Shown: in pieces, positions 33,432-43,457 of the stretch
Position numbering within the stretch: position 1 is the first letter of the stretch
Layout: the number at the start of each line of letters is the position of its first letter
DNA from: Coprinopsis marcescibilis
Taxonomy: Eukaryota > Basidiomycota > Agaricomycetes > Agaricales > Psathyrellaceae
Direction: 5' to 3'
DNA: 64,000 bases
NCBI GenBank assembly: GCA_004369085.1
Contig: ML210146.1
Span: forward strand, 744,001-808,000
Notes under the pieces: generated by a model
What the model was told of the DNA's origin: nothing
The model's input: the letters and a program-made list of their open reading frames with translations, nothing else
Databases searched by the model: none
Position numbers and translations under genes: made by a program

Positions 33432-34576
33432 CTACTGTTTTGCATCCTCTGCCTTGGCTTCTTCGATCCTACGAGTCCTGTCCACGTTGATATCATCAAG
33501 TATCCTTTTGGCACCGTTTTCTATCAAAAATTTAGCCAGGTCTTGACCAATCCGTTCTGCGTCCTGGACCGACATGATCTCCTCCGTGATGTTGTGCTCG
33601 ACATGTGTGTCTCCGTTCAGAGACGTGACGCTCCCTGTGAGAGAAAGGACGGCGCCGTCCAACTCTGAGGACACCCCGACGGGCACACTGCATCCACCCT
33701 CCAGCACACGAAGGCAAGCCCGTTCAGCTCGACACCTCCAATCCGTTTCCCGGTGAATTAACTTTTCCAGGAGCCGGATCGATTCTTCATCGTCACTTCG
33801 CACTTCAACTCCGAGTGCTCCTTGAGAGACAGCGTACAAAAGTGTCGGTGGCTTCAGATCTGCAGTAATGCGATGTCCCAAATCAATGCGGACGAGACCC
33901 GCCTTTGCCAGAATCAAGGCCTCATATGGCCCATCCTCTGCGTCAAGTTTCGCCAACCTGGTGTTCCTAAGTGTTTGCGCTGAGCATGGCGCCCCGACGA
34001 TTTTTAGGACAGATCAACTTACAGGTTTCCTCGCTTTTCATTGTCCGAATAAGATTAAGGAATAGATAACGGCTATAAATGGGGATGACTTACAACGTCC
34101 AAGTACTTGAGGTGAGGGTATTTCCTCTTGAGTTGAGCAATTCGCCTCACACTACTCGTTCCAACCACACTGCCTGCAGGAAGGTCGTCTAGACTTTTCC
34201 AAGGCTTTCCGCTCTTCACAACAAGACTGTCCACCGGATCCTCTCTTTCGAGGATGGCCCCGAGTAGGCAACCTTCCGGAAGTGTTGTGGGGACGTCCTT
34301 CAACGAATGCACGAGCATATCCACCTCGCGATCTTTCAACGCCACTTCAAGTTCCTTGGTCCACAAAGCCTTCCCTCCTACAAGATAGAGAGCCTGCGTT
34401 TGATTTTTATCTCCCGCAGTAGACATGAAAGAGGTCGCAAATTTGGGGCGAGTGGGATCACTCGGATCGGTATAGATCGATTGAAGTTTGTCCAGAACGA
34501 TGTTGGCTTGGGCTTGGGCAAGCTGGGACGCCCTTGCAGCGATAACGAACGTTCTTGGAGACGAGTCGGTCGACAT
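33432..34576 (-). CDS. HEM3: Porphobilinogen deaminase
   Basis: Polymerises four porphobilinogens to hydroxymethylbilane, the third step of heme synthesis, in the cytosol. Minus-strand exons 34576-34094, 34033-34023 (11 nt), 33966-33432; 342 residues. It starts MSTDSSPRTFVIAARASQLA, the substrate-binding Ser/Arg motif, followed by DKNQTQALYLVGGKALWTKELE and VHSLKDVPT. The C-terminal domain has SQGALGVEVR and RVLEGGCSVPVGV, whose Cys (about residue 257) carries the dipyrromethane cofactor. The micro-exon encodes RGN of the VRGNLNTRL motif; without it frame and motif both break. Confidence 0.96.
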
Positions 34577-35212
34577 TGTGGTACGTGTCAGGAATGGTCA
34601 GATTGTATTGCTTTTGACCGCAGTAGACTGCAGTTCTCTCTTTACCGGCCCGTCCACGTGCTTCCCGGCCGTCGGCATCAGTCGTACCGGGAGATGCCGT
34701 TCAATCTGGTGATTTCGGGAGATCGGATATACAATAGCGGCGATCAACAACTCTTCAATCCTGCGAGACTTGCATTTGACCCCGAACGCTCTGCGAACTG
34801 GAATCTGGATGTTCAATGCCTCCCAAAATTCAAAACGAGACTACACTTGTGTGTATTGGAGTAACTATGTACCTCCTTCACAACCGCTTCAAATAGCTTC
34901 AAATAGTACGGCATCATGAAATCAACAGGAAATCAATTCGAACCACCGAAATACACAATAGGAAATGTATATAAAGAACAATGGGTTCGTGTACCTGAAC
35001 TCGACTCTCTTTCTTCCTTTCTCTCATCTGACCCTCTTTTAGTGGCGCCAGCGCCCACCTTCTGCACAGGCTTTTACCTCTCGAAGAGGACCACTTTCCT
35101 TTCTCAACACACACCTTTCAGAACAAGTCCAACTTCTTTCTACTCTGGTGTGTTGCCACCTCTCCTGCTGTGGTTCCGAAAAATTAAATCGAAGCTGAAG
35201 TGCAGATATACT
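34577..35212. other. Divergent intergenic region, HEM3 / triple-repeat gene
   Basis: No exon found. TATATAAA at 34968 lies 245 bp before the secreted-protein ATG. A tandem GCTTCAAATA pair at 34887-34906 is the only local repeat noted. Confidence 0.5.
34968..34975 (+). promoter_or_regulatory. TATA box of the triple-repeat secreted-protein gene
   Basis: TATATAAA followed by pyrimidine-rich sequence (35005-35060) precedes the ATG at 35213, a core-promoter layout shared with the other secreted-protein gene at 2.98 kb. Confidence 0.5.
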
Positions 35213-37775
35213 ATGATGCTTTGTGGACTCCTCGTTATCTTCTCCCTTTTCGCTGGCTCTCCAGCTTTTCCCATCCTTCGCCGCCAAGGCCCTGAACCAT
35301 TTGTCCTCCCCGTACCCAGAGAAGGCCCTGGTACATGACCATATCGTGTGGAAGTCGGACAGAGTTAACCTATCTTCTATAGGGCCCACATTTGATGCCA
35401 CTGCGACGCGCGCAGCTACAGGGGTTCAGATTCGGAATGCTGCAAACCCCGATATTTGTTTCGATGTTTCGGACTTTCGTGCTGGAGATTTCAGGTTCAA
35501 TCTAGTCCCATTGGCGCTCAGGCCCTGTGATGGAACCATTGACGGGCAGAAGTTTGATCTCATCACCAAGGTGACTCGACAAACATTACGCAAGTGCATG
35601 AGCATTTCCTGACCGGCGGACTTCCTTCCAGGGCGAACACAACAATGTCGCCGATGGAACTCGAACTCTAATCGTATCGAGCCAGCAGTTTACTTGCGTC
35701 GATCGTCGAGGCAACAAAAACGACAGAAATCGGCCAGGTCTTTTTGCATGTGGTATGCGTTACTGTTCCAGCCCGCGTCCAATGTTGTAATGCTTACACT
35801 ACCTCCACAGGTGGACGCGCTGTCGGAGATGGCGAAACCACCTCCGATCAGCAGTATTTCTTTAACAAAACCGCCAGCCTGGGCAGCGGCATTGGGTTTA
35901 CGAATGTTCGAGACGCAGTCAACAACGGCGTTGGACCTGGAAACACTTGCATTACGTTCAACAGAGATGGGTTCGTGAGCAACGCGCCATGCGCTCCTCC
36001 AAACTTTACGCCAGAACAGACATGGGTTATTGGTGAAACCAATGTCGAGGCCCCTGTCCCTCAGCCAGCCCCTTCGAGTTCAGCCTCCGCCGCTACTACC
36101 CCTGCATCCAGCGTCTCATCAGCTCCCTCTGCCGTTACCACCCCTGTACCCAGCACCTCATCTGCGCCTACACCGTCGAGTGTCAGCTCTACAGCCACTA
36201 TTCCCTCGAGCACTGTCAATCCTCCTGAGAAGTTCGTCCTTCCGGTCCCCGCAGAGGGTCCTGGCCCTACCTTTGACGAGACTGCCACCCGCGCAGCTAC
36301 ATCTGTTCACATCAGGAACCCCGACACCAACTTGTGCTTTGATGTTTCCCACTTCCGTGCAGGTGACTTCCGATTCAACCTGGTTCCTATTGCTCTGAAG
36401 CCCTGTGACTCTGCAATCGACGGACAAAAATTCGACTTGATCACGAAGGGAGCACACAACAATGTACAAGATGGCAGCAGGACGCTCATCGTCTCCAGCC
36501 AACAATTCACTTGCGTCGACAGAAGGAGCAATAGGAACGATCGAAATCGCCCTGGTCTGTTCGCATGTGGTATGTACTATGACATCTTGTCGCAATGCCG
36601 ATGGACTCATCCCGTATACTCAGGCGGACGTGCTGCTGGAGACGGAGAAACCACAGCTGACCAGCAGTTCTTCTTCAATGGATCTGCCCAGCTCTCCGAC
36701 GGAATTGGTTTCCCACTCGTCAGAGATTCAGTCAACAACGGTGCCGGTCCTGGAAACCAGTGTTTGACGCTCAATCGAGATGGGTTCCTCAGCAATGCAC
36801 CTTGCAATCCGTCACAACTGGCCCCTGAGCAAGTTTGGGTAGTCGGTGACCTTTCGGGGGATGTACCTTCACTGCCCAACCAGCCGACACCCTCTGCTTC
36901 CACATCACCTGGCTTAGGAGAGCCCTCGGAGTGCCCAATCCAAGCGCCTGCGGTTGTAACAGTGACGGTCACCGTAGCAGAGCCTTCTGCCACCCAAGCC
37001 CCTGCGCCTTCGTCTATTACGGTCGCCCCCGAATCCACAAATGCTGGAGCCCGCCAGCCATCTGCCACGAACGCACCTTCTACCGAGCAACCAGAGGAGT
37101 TTGTTCTTCCAGTACCACAGGAAGGTCCAGGTGAATATTTCATCCCTCGTTTCGTTCAGGATAACCCACTGATGCATATCCCAAGGTCCACTTTTGGACA
37201 CCACTGCGACTCGCGCTGCAACATCCGTACAAATCCGGAGTGCTGCCCAGCCAGACATCTGCTTCGACGTTTCAGACTTTAGGGCAGGGGACTTCCGCTT
37301 CAACCTCGTACCGCTCGCTCTGGGGAAGTGTGATGCCTCGATCGCAGGACAGAAATTCGACCTCATCACCAAGGTACGTGGGCATATTTGATCGATGAGG
37401 ATGCGTGCATAACATACATACTATTAGGGAAAGCACAACAACGTCCAGGACGAAAGCAGAGTAATCATCGTTTCCGCTCAGCAACTCACTTGCGTCGACC
37501 GCAGAGGTAACAAGAACGATCGAAATCGGCCTGGGTTGTTCGCTTGTGGGGGTCGAGCAGTCGGAGATGGGGAGACCAGTTTCGATCAACAATTCTTCTT
37601 CGATAAAACAGCCGATCTGAGCAAAGGAATCGCTTTCCCCACCGTCAGAGACGCCAGCAACAACGGTGTCGGACAAGGCAATCAATGCCTGACCTTGAAC
37701 CCAGACGGATTCCTGAGCAACGCCCCTTGCTCCCCTCCCAATCTCACACCAGAGCAAACTTGGATCATCGGGTAA
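35213..37775 (+). CDS. Secreted protein of three tandem Cys-rich repeats
   Basis: Function unknown. Exons 35213-35330, 35383-35570, 35632-35752, 35811-36569, 36624-37130, 37186-37373, 37428-37775; 742 residues. A signal peptide (MMLCGLLVIFSLFAG) ends near a dibasic RR. Three units of about 170 residues then follow, separated by Ser/Thr/Pro/Ala-rich linkers that are probably O-glycosylated. Each unit begins FVLPVP-EGPG, then TRAAT, CFDVS-FRAGDFRFNLVP, GQKFDLITK, CVDRR-N-NDRNRPGLFACGGRA, and ends SNAPC with a Trp-Ile/Val-Gly. Each unit has six Cys at the same places. The Cys-Phe-Asp and Gln-x-Phe spacing recalls beta-trefoil lectins, but no QxW motif is present, so this is only a guess. The shared introns differ between units. 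Confidence 0.9.
35288..36030 (+). repeat. Repeat unit 1 of the secreted protein
   Basis: Coding copy 1, interrupted by introns at all three shared positions: 35331-35382 (A), 35571-35631 (B) and 35753-35810 (C). Confidence 0.85.
36226..36852 (+). repeat. Repeat unit 2 of the secreted protein
   Basis: Coding copy 2. Positions A and B are uninterrupted coding sequence; only intron C (36570-36623) is present. Confidence 0.85.
37087..37775 (+). repeat. Repeat unit 3 of the secreted protein
   Basis: Coding copy 3. Introns A (37131-37185) and B (37374-37427) are present; position C is uninterrupted. Confidence 0.85.
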
Positions 37776-38010
37776 CATCCATGAATCTCCACGACTTCAA
37801 CGACTTTCTTTTTCCGTGTCTGCGACACATAGATCACATGTAGCATAGTTTTTTCTTCCCTCATTCCAGGCACATATCTTCAAATAATATCATACAAATG
37901 CTTAAAAGGTACAGGTCGATATACTTTGTGCCAAACAGGTGTAGACTGCAACAGTCAGAAAAAACAGATGGAAACAGAGTAATAGGGAAGAGATGAAATA
38001 ACGGACACGC

Positions 38011-40566
38011 CTAAGCGTCGATGAACTCGCGCCTCAAATCAGCAAATGCTGCAGATCCCTCGCCAATTACGCCTAACTGTGTAACGCAAGCTGATGCATG
38101 TCGATAGAGTGTCTCAAGTGCAGGCTTCACTGGGCGGCCTTGAGATTCTGATAAAGCAAGTTCAGAATGATTTCGGGCGCAGATCAACCAACGACTTACT
38201 TAGAATCGTTTGATTCAACTCGGTCGCCAAAGCAAGTCTCGCTTCCTTGCTGACGAATGCTGCCACATCATTCCCCGCCTCTAATGGCTTGTCCCAAGCC
38301 AAAATTCCAAACGTCTGCTTGAACAATGCTTGCACCTCGGGTCTTGGGTCGCTCTTGTAGTCATCTGAGATGGCTTGTCCGTACACGATGGCAGCGCTAA
38401 TGGCCGCCTCGTATTCGGCTGTCGAGGGTGAAGCAGCATGCCGTAGCGGTGGTGTCAGTTCTGGAACAGTAGCCAGAAGAGGTTTGCCATTGAATGAGGC
38501 AGTAAACGATCCCGCAGCGTCATCGTCTACGTCCATGTCCATGTCGTCTTCAAGCCAGTCGCCCTCCACAACAGAGCGGGAAGAGAAGATCGTTCCTGAG
38601 GGAAAAGGGGGAGGGCTTTGTGGCGGCACCTTTGGCAAACGATCATCCTTCTTCATCCCCTTCTTCATCTCAGCGGTGGCCAAGACTAGTTCCACGAATT
38701 TCCTGCAACGCAGTTTGAACAGCATGAGTCCTGCTTCTGCCTCAAGCACAGTCGGATAATGATTTTGAGACTCTCGGATAGCCGTGTCGATGTCCCCTGT
38801 GGCGACAGCATTGACAATCTCTGTCCGCCGCTCGATGTCGTGTTCAAGGTTCTCAAGAGCGAAGCTTTCCTTTATGGGCGATGTTCCTTCCATTTCCACA
38901 TCTTTGTCTCCAGCGTCGAAAGCCCGCGTTTTCAGGTTGACTTCCACTTGATGCTGAAACGCCCTCACGGTTTTGGCGTAACCATGATGAATCAGATATG
39001 ACATAACCAATTTGTTCAGCATGACTTTCGACTCCTCCTCAGAGAGCGGCGTTTTAGGAGCAGATGGGATGCCTGTGGCCTGGGCAATGGCGGGAGTGAC
39101 ATGCAGGGGTGTTGACATGATTTTGTTCCAGACCGCGGTCTTTTGCTGCTGTACGTGGTTGTCGATGTCAAAAATAAAGGGTTCCTGTCCAAAGTTTGCG
39201 CGTATGCTTTCTTGGTGTTGCTGCATGCCAACGGCTGGATACAGATCAATCCCTTTCCCGACATCGTTGAATACAGGGCCAAGGAATTGGCCGTTCTTTG
39301 TGTAGAATACACGCCGTGTTGAAAAGTCGATGCCGCACCCCACGTAGTCACCAGCTGTGGATTATCAATGATTAATGCGAGGGTAGCAGGAAGACTGTGA
39401 TTACACCTACCGCCATATGTCTGTGAATATACAGAGCCATTCTTCTCTGCTGCGAAAGAGAATCCATCATCGCCGTGATATCCCCAGGAGTTCTGCTCCC
39501 AGCCGGGAAGACGAGTAGTCTTCACATTGGGGCCCGAAAAGCTGAAATAGGATGTGTCAGAGAAGGTGCTACTGGACACGTATGAGCGGCAACGTACCCT
39601 ATACTAACATGACTGGTATAAAGTGTCAGGTTGACTCAAAGTATGTCACATAGATATACCGCACCTCTTCTGCTCCTTCCCCCTGAGCTGGACCTCGTAG
39701 TAGTATATTCCGCACGCGGGAGGGACTGGACAATTAGCTCGTGCGGCAGCACCATCCTTGTCCCCGTGGGGAGCATTGGATCCTATTTATGAATGAATTA
39801 CGACAATCATAGTGCCACTGGGACTGTTTTGCGTACCATTGTATGTCAAGTCACGGCCATCCGGGGATATTGAGAGATAGTTGTGTCTGTCCTCTGTATT
39901 CCACCGACTGGGCAGTTTGAACCGCGGAGATTGCTGCGAAGAGCTACTCGCTACAGCTGCTGATGGGGTAGGGCGAGGCGGAGGAGTTGCTATGCTTTCG
40001 TCGTCACTGTCTGACGATGGTACCAGTGTCGAAACTGGGCCATATTGCCTACTTGTGCCGGGAATGGAAGGATCAGGCTTTCGAAGGGGGACGAGAGGAG
40101 GCGGAGCTTCGGTTATGAAACCGTCTCTAAAGGAAGAGTTATCTAGATACGATGGGCGAGGGAATGCCTGGGCCGAGACAGTGGGCTGCGGTTGTATGAC
40201 AATGTTGTTAGATGTTGCTCGCTGTCTTATGTTGTGCTGCGCGGGATAACCAGCGATGCTTGCTCGACGAGTGGCAGTGGGAGAAGCTGGAGGGCAAGGA
40301 AAGTCCTGAGCAGGCTGTGCTGCACGAATGACCCGGGGTTCAAAATGCTGTCTCAACGACGAGCGAGAAGCAGACAAGGATGCTGACCGAGGGACTGAGC
40401 GAGCCAGGGACGGTGAGGAGCCGACCAAGGACGACGACGAGGTCACTCTGTTTCTGCTGTAGGACGACGAGGAGGAAGGAATTGAAATGACATTCTCGAT
40501 GTTGCGAACGTTGGACGTCGATGCTGGTATTGGTATGCTGGACGTCCTGGACGACCTCGAGGCCAT
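38011..40566 (-). CDS. GID1/Vid30 RanBPM-type E3 ligase subunit
   Basis: Core of the GID/CTLH ubiquitin ligase, which degrades gluconeogenic enzymes. Minus-strand exons 40566-39837, 39782-39665, 39612-39598 (15 nt), 39541-39411, 39354-38200, 38147-38011; 761 residues. A Ser-rich disordered N-terminus of 220 residues precedes a SPRY domain (YYYEVQLRGKEQ, HVSIGFSGPNV, GYHGDDG, YVGCGIDFSTRRVFYTKNG). Then come LisH (MSYLIHHGYAKTVRAF, near 445), CTLH (RRTEIVNAVATGDIDTAIRESQNHYPTV) and a CRA domain to the end. An acidic insert DDMDMDVDDD splits the CRA region. The start at 40566 is the first ATG clear of the divergent UMP1 gene. Order of domains is exactly that of Vid30/RanBP9. Confidence 0.93.
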
Positions 40567-40636
40567 GATGGACAGAAGAAAGCGCAGACCACAAAAGGTC
40601 ACACGGCTATTACGCGTCTCTTGCCTTACTACAACC
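40567..40636. promoter_or_regulatory. 70-bp bidirectional promoter, GID1 / UMP1
   Basis: Only 70 bp separate the two opposite start codons. TTACGCG at 40610 is the only palindrome-like element; a perfect proteasome control element (GGTGGCAAA) is not present. Transcription of one or both genes must begin inside the other or very near the start codons. Confidence 0.6.
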
Positions 40637-41201
40637 ATGTCCCTCAGAATCGTTCCTGCAAACCCAGACAAGTCTGCCTCTGTCCAGGACACTGCTGGAT
40701 CTTTTGGTCTCCACGACACTCTCCAGTATGGTCCAAGGTCAATTGCTGCAGAGATCAAGGACTATGGAGGCTTCAAGAATCGTCTCGACAATGTACACTA
40801 TCCCCCCTCATTTGCATCTCTCGAATACTCATGTCTCAACAGTGGTCAGAAACCCAAGATAACCTCAAGCTGAATATCCAGCGAAACGTCTATGGTCTCC
40901 ATGCACCGATGAGGCAGCTGATGGAACGCAAGCTGGTCAACACCGTACGCGCGTTTAGCTTTGATTGCACAGACGCGCTAATATCCGTCCACAGAACCCT
41001 AGTCCTTTCATGTCTTCAAATATCCATCTCGATATTCTTATGGGTCGCGATGAGACCATTACCCCTAGCGACGTCTTTAACGGTGACCATAAACTCTTCT
41101 ACCTTCAATTCCAAAAATGTTTACATTATCCATTTCCAGGTCCAGAATCTAATCTACCACTCGATCTACACAAAGAATTCGAGAAGCGGTACAAGCAGTA
41201 A
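40637..41201 (+). CDS. UMP1: Proteasome maturation factor
   Basis: Chaperone (POMP/Ump1) that holds half-proteasomes until assembly and is then the first substrate. Exons 40637-40792, 40843-40944, 40995-41082, 41140-41201; 135 residues. Signatures: MSLRIVPA, FGLHDTLQYGPRS, WSETQDNLKLNIQRNVYGLHAPMRQLMERK, and NIHLDILMGRDETI. The last exon gives a basic tail (EFEKRYKQ). Length and all blocks fit the family. It is divergent from the GID1 gene, another part of the ubiquitin-proteasome system. Confidence 0.95.
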
Positions 41202-41232
41202 ATGTACATTAAATCACAGCATGCGCATTAGA

Positions 41233-43058
41233 TCATATGTTCCAGGGAGCTTCCTGAAACTTCAGGCCCTCAGTCTTGAGAATCCCTTCCTCCACAACGT
41301 TTCTCGCGCTCACGACACACCCCTCCAGCAGTGGTATGCCCGAATAAGCATAAGATCCACAAATCCAAATCCCTGGCACCTTGTTATTGTCCAGTCTCCC
41401 TGCGCCTTGCAATTCACCCAGGTGGCAGCGCGTCTCTGTTGGGCACTCCCACCACGCCCCATGTTCCTGCTTGCACAGGCCGCTGAGGGCCTGTTTCGAC
41501 TCCACGGTCAGTACTGCCCTTTCAAATGTTGACACGTCCAAAACAGTGTCCTTGTGTGGGGGTATAAATGGGTTTGTTGTCTGGTAAACCACTGGGAACC
41601 TCGCAGAATGTCCCTCGGGTCGCGCAAGAGTGTGAGTGGCCATTGTGTACGTATGTGGTACACACAACGCTGAGTCTTGGTTCTCTTCTTCCCTATCTGA
41701 GCTGATGAGGTTGAGGTCTCTCCTATCTCTTGGGTCGACTGGCAACAGCGCGTCATCCGTGTGGTTCACAACGATTGTCGAACAATACTTGAAGGTTTGC
41801 AGACACCGTATCTGCGCTTCCACGGCCTCACGTTGGACATGGCTTTCAGCTGGTAGTGATGTTGCGTACGATTTCAACAGGGGAACAGCCCGGAGTGCCT
41901 GTGTGGCGAAAACGATGTGATCGAATCCGTCGAATGTTCGCGACGTCCCGTTTGAATCAACGCATTCGATGGAAATCAGACGATTGTTGGATGGGTCCGG
42001 GCGGATGGATATGATGGTTGACCCCAGGTGTTGGTGTTCTATCCCAGAAGAAAGCTGCGAGACGACCTCTTTGACACCGCCGTCTAAAACAAAGTGGTTC
42101 TGCCCAAGTCCGAGCCAGCAGTAATCTGTAGGGGTAAGAACGCGAATGGATATATGACGGAACGAAACCACACATACCTAGTATTTCTTCCACGGGGTGG
42201 TTCAGTATATCTTCTTCCGGCGCTGTACACATTGCAGACATCAGTGGGATGAGCATTGTTTGCACATAGTCATCCCACGCGATATCCATCCCTGTGAGCT
42301 GTGCAACCCGTCCTTTGGGGGCAACATCGTTTGCCCACTCTCCTAGTGTCAATTTGGAGATGCGTGACGACCGCCAGTAAGGGAGACACTGCCAGAGAGT
42401 GATGGCATAGCAGACCGCGAGTTGGGCGGTGATCAACACGAACAGGGCCGTGGCGAACAATTGCCTCGTCCAATAGTCGAGAAGATGTTCGTCCTTGGTC
42501 TTTTGGGGCCCAATCAAGATGGTTGGTTTGCTGACGCCTTGTAAGCCGTTGCCACCGTTATAGAGTGCAGTGGTAGTGATTGTGGTGGATGCAGAGTCGA
42601 GAAAGGAAAAGGAGTAGGTGAAATTTGAAGCCCTGAACGCGACGCCCAAAGACCTGTACAAGGCTATCACATTTCGGTAGTACCCTTGATTGAAGAAACA
42701 TCAGTATACACTACTGTCGAGTGCAGCGACGCCTAACAAGGCACTGGACGCACCCCCCAAGAATGATCTCATTGGGACATCAATTCTCCATTCTTTTGCA
42801 GGCTCAAATCGGTCGGCGGCCTCGGTCGGGATCGACGTCGATGCAGAATCCATTCCAATCTCTTGCGCCTGTGTGCGTTGGTGAGGAACGGTGCGAAGAA
42901 TACAAATCCAAGGAAATTGTGACCTTTTCAAAGAGATGGACTTCCAATTTTCGCGGACTTGAGTCATTGGTGGTTCGAACGGGTTTTGTCAACAGATAGC
43001 TCGCAGTCAGGCCAGCCAGTCCACTGCCCACGACAGCGACTTTGACCGGGTGGGTCAT
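41233..43058 (-). CDS. FAD/NAD-binding amine-oxidoreductase-like protein
   Basis: Flavoprotein of unknown substrate, related to the uncharacterised COG2907-type family. Minus-strand exons 43058-42924, 42868-42754, 42684-42178, 42125-41233; 549 residues. The Rossmann motif VVGSGLAGLTASYLL starts at residue 9. Family blocks are GMDSAS, WRIDVPMRSF and YYRNVIALYRSLGV. Later come GQNHFVLDGGVKEVVSQL, HIVFATQAL and the C-terminal flavin contact GIWICGSYAYSGIPLLEGCV. A hydrophobic stretch LFATALFVLITAQLAVCYAI near residue 160 is long enough to cross a membrane. This suggests a membrane-tethered enzyme, perhaps acting on lipids. The start at 43058 puts the Rossmann motif at the usual place; an upstream in-frame TTG is not a credible start. 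Confidence 0.85.
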
Positions 43059-43457
43059 AGTTGATGTAGAGAACAAACTGTTGGGGATCAGATTTCAGAC
43101 CAACAGTGGACTCGACAGACAAGGAAATGTTGTCGAGAGTAGTAATGCCGTGGGATGATAGTTATAGCGAGTCCAGCGACGAACACGAACTCACGATTGA
43201 TTGCAACAGCGTTGTTGTCAAAACCATATATTAGAAATCGTGCCATAGTAGTGTGTGTTTACAGGGAATAAGCAGAAGCTATGCTAAAATGGAAAACGAT
43301 GCTTCCGGGCCACCACTCAATCTGAACAACCAGCTGTCTGCCAGCCATGCGCGTATGATATTAATGTAAGCAACCACCCGGATGCGAAGAACCGAGTAGC
43401 CTGAGGAATAGACACCAGTTCCACAGTTCGTCATAAACGCAATTTCTAATTGACATT
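43059..43457. other. Intergenic region
   Basis: Promoter of the flavoprotein gene and 3' end of the MFAP1-like gene. No other signal recognised. Confidence 0.45.
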
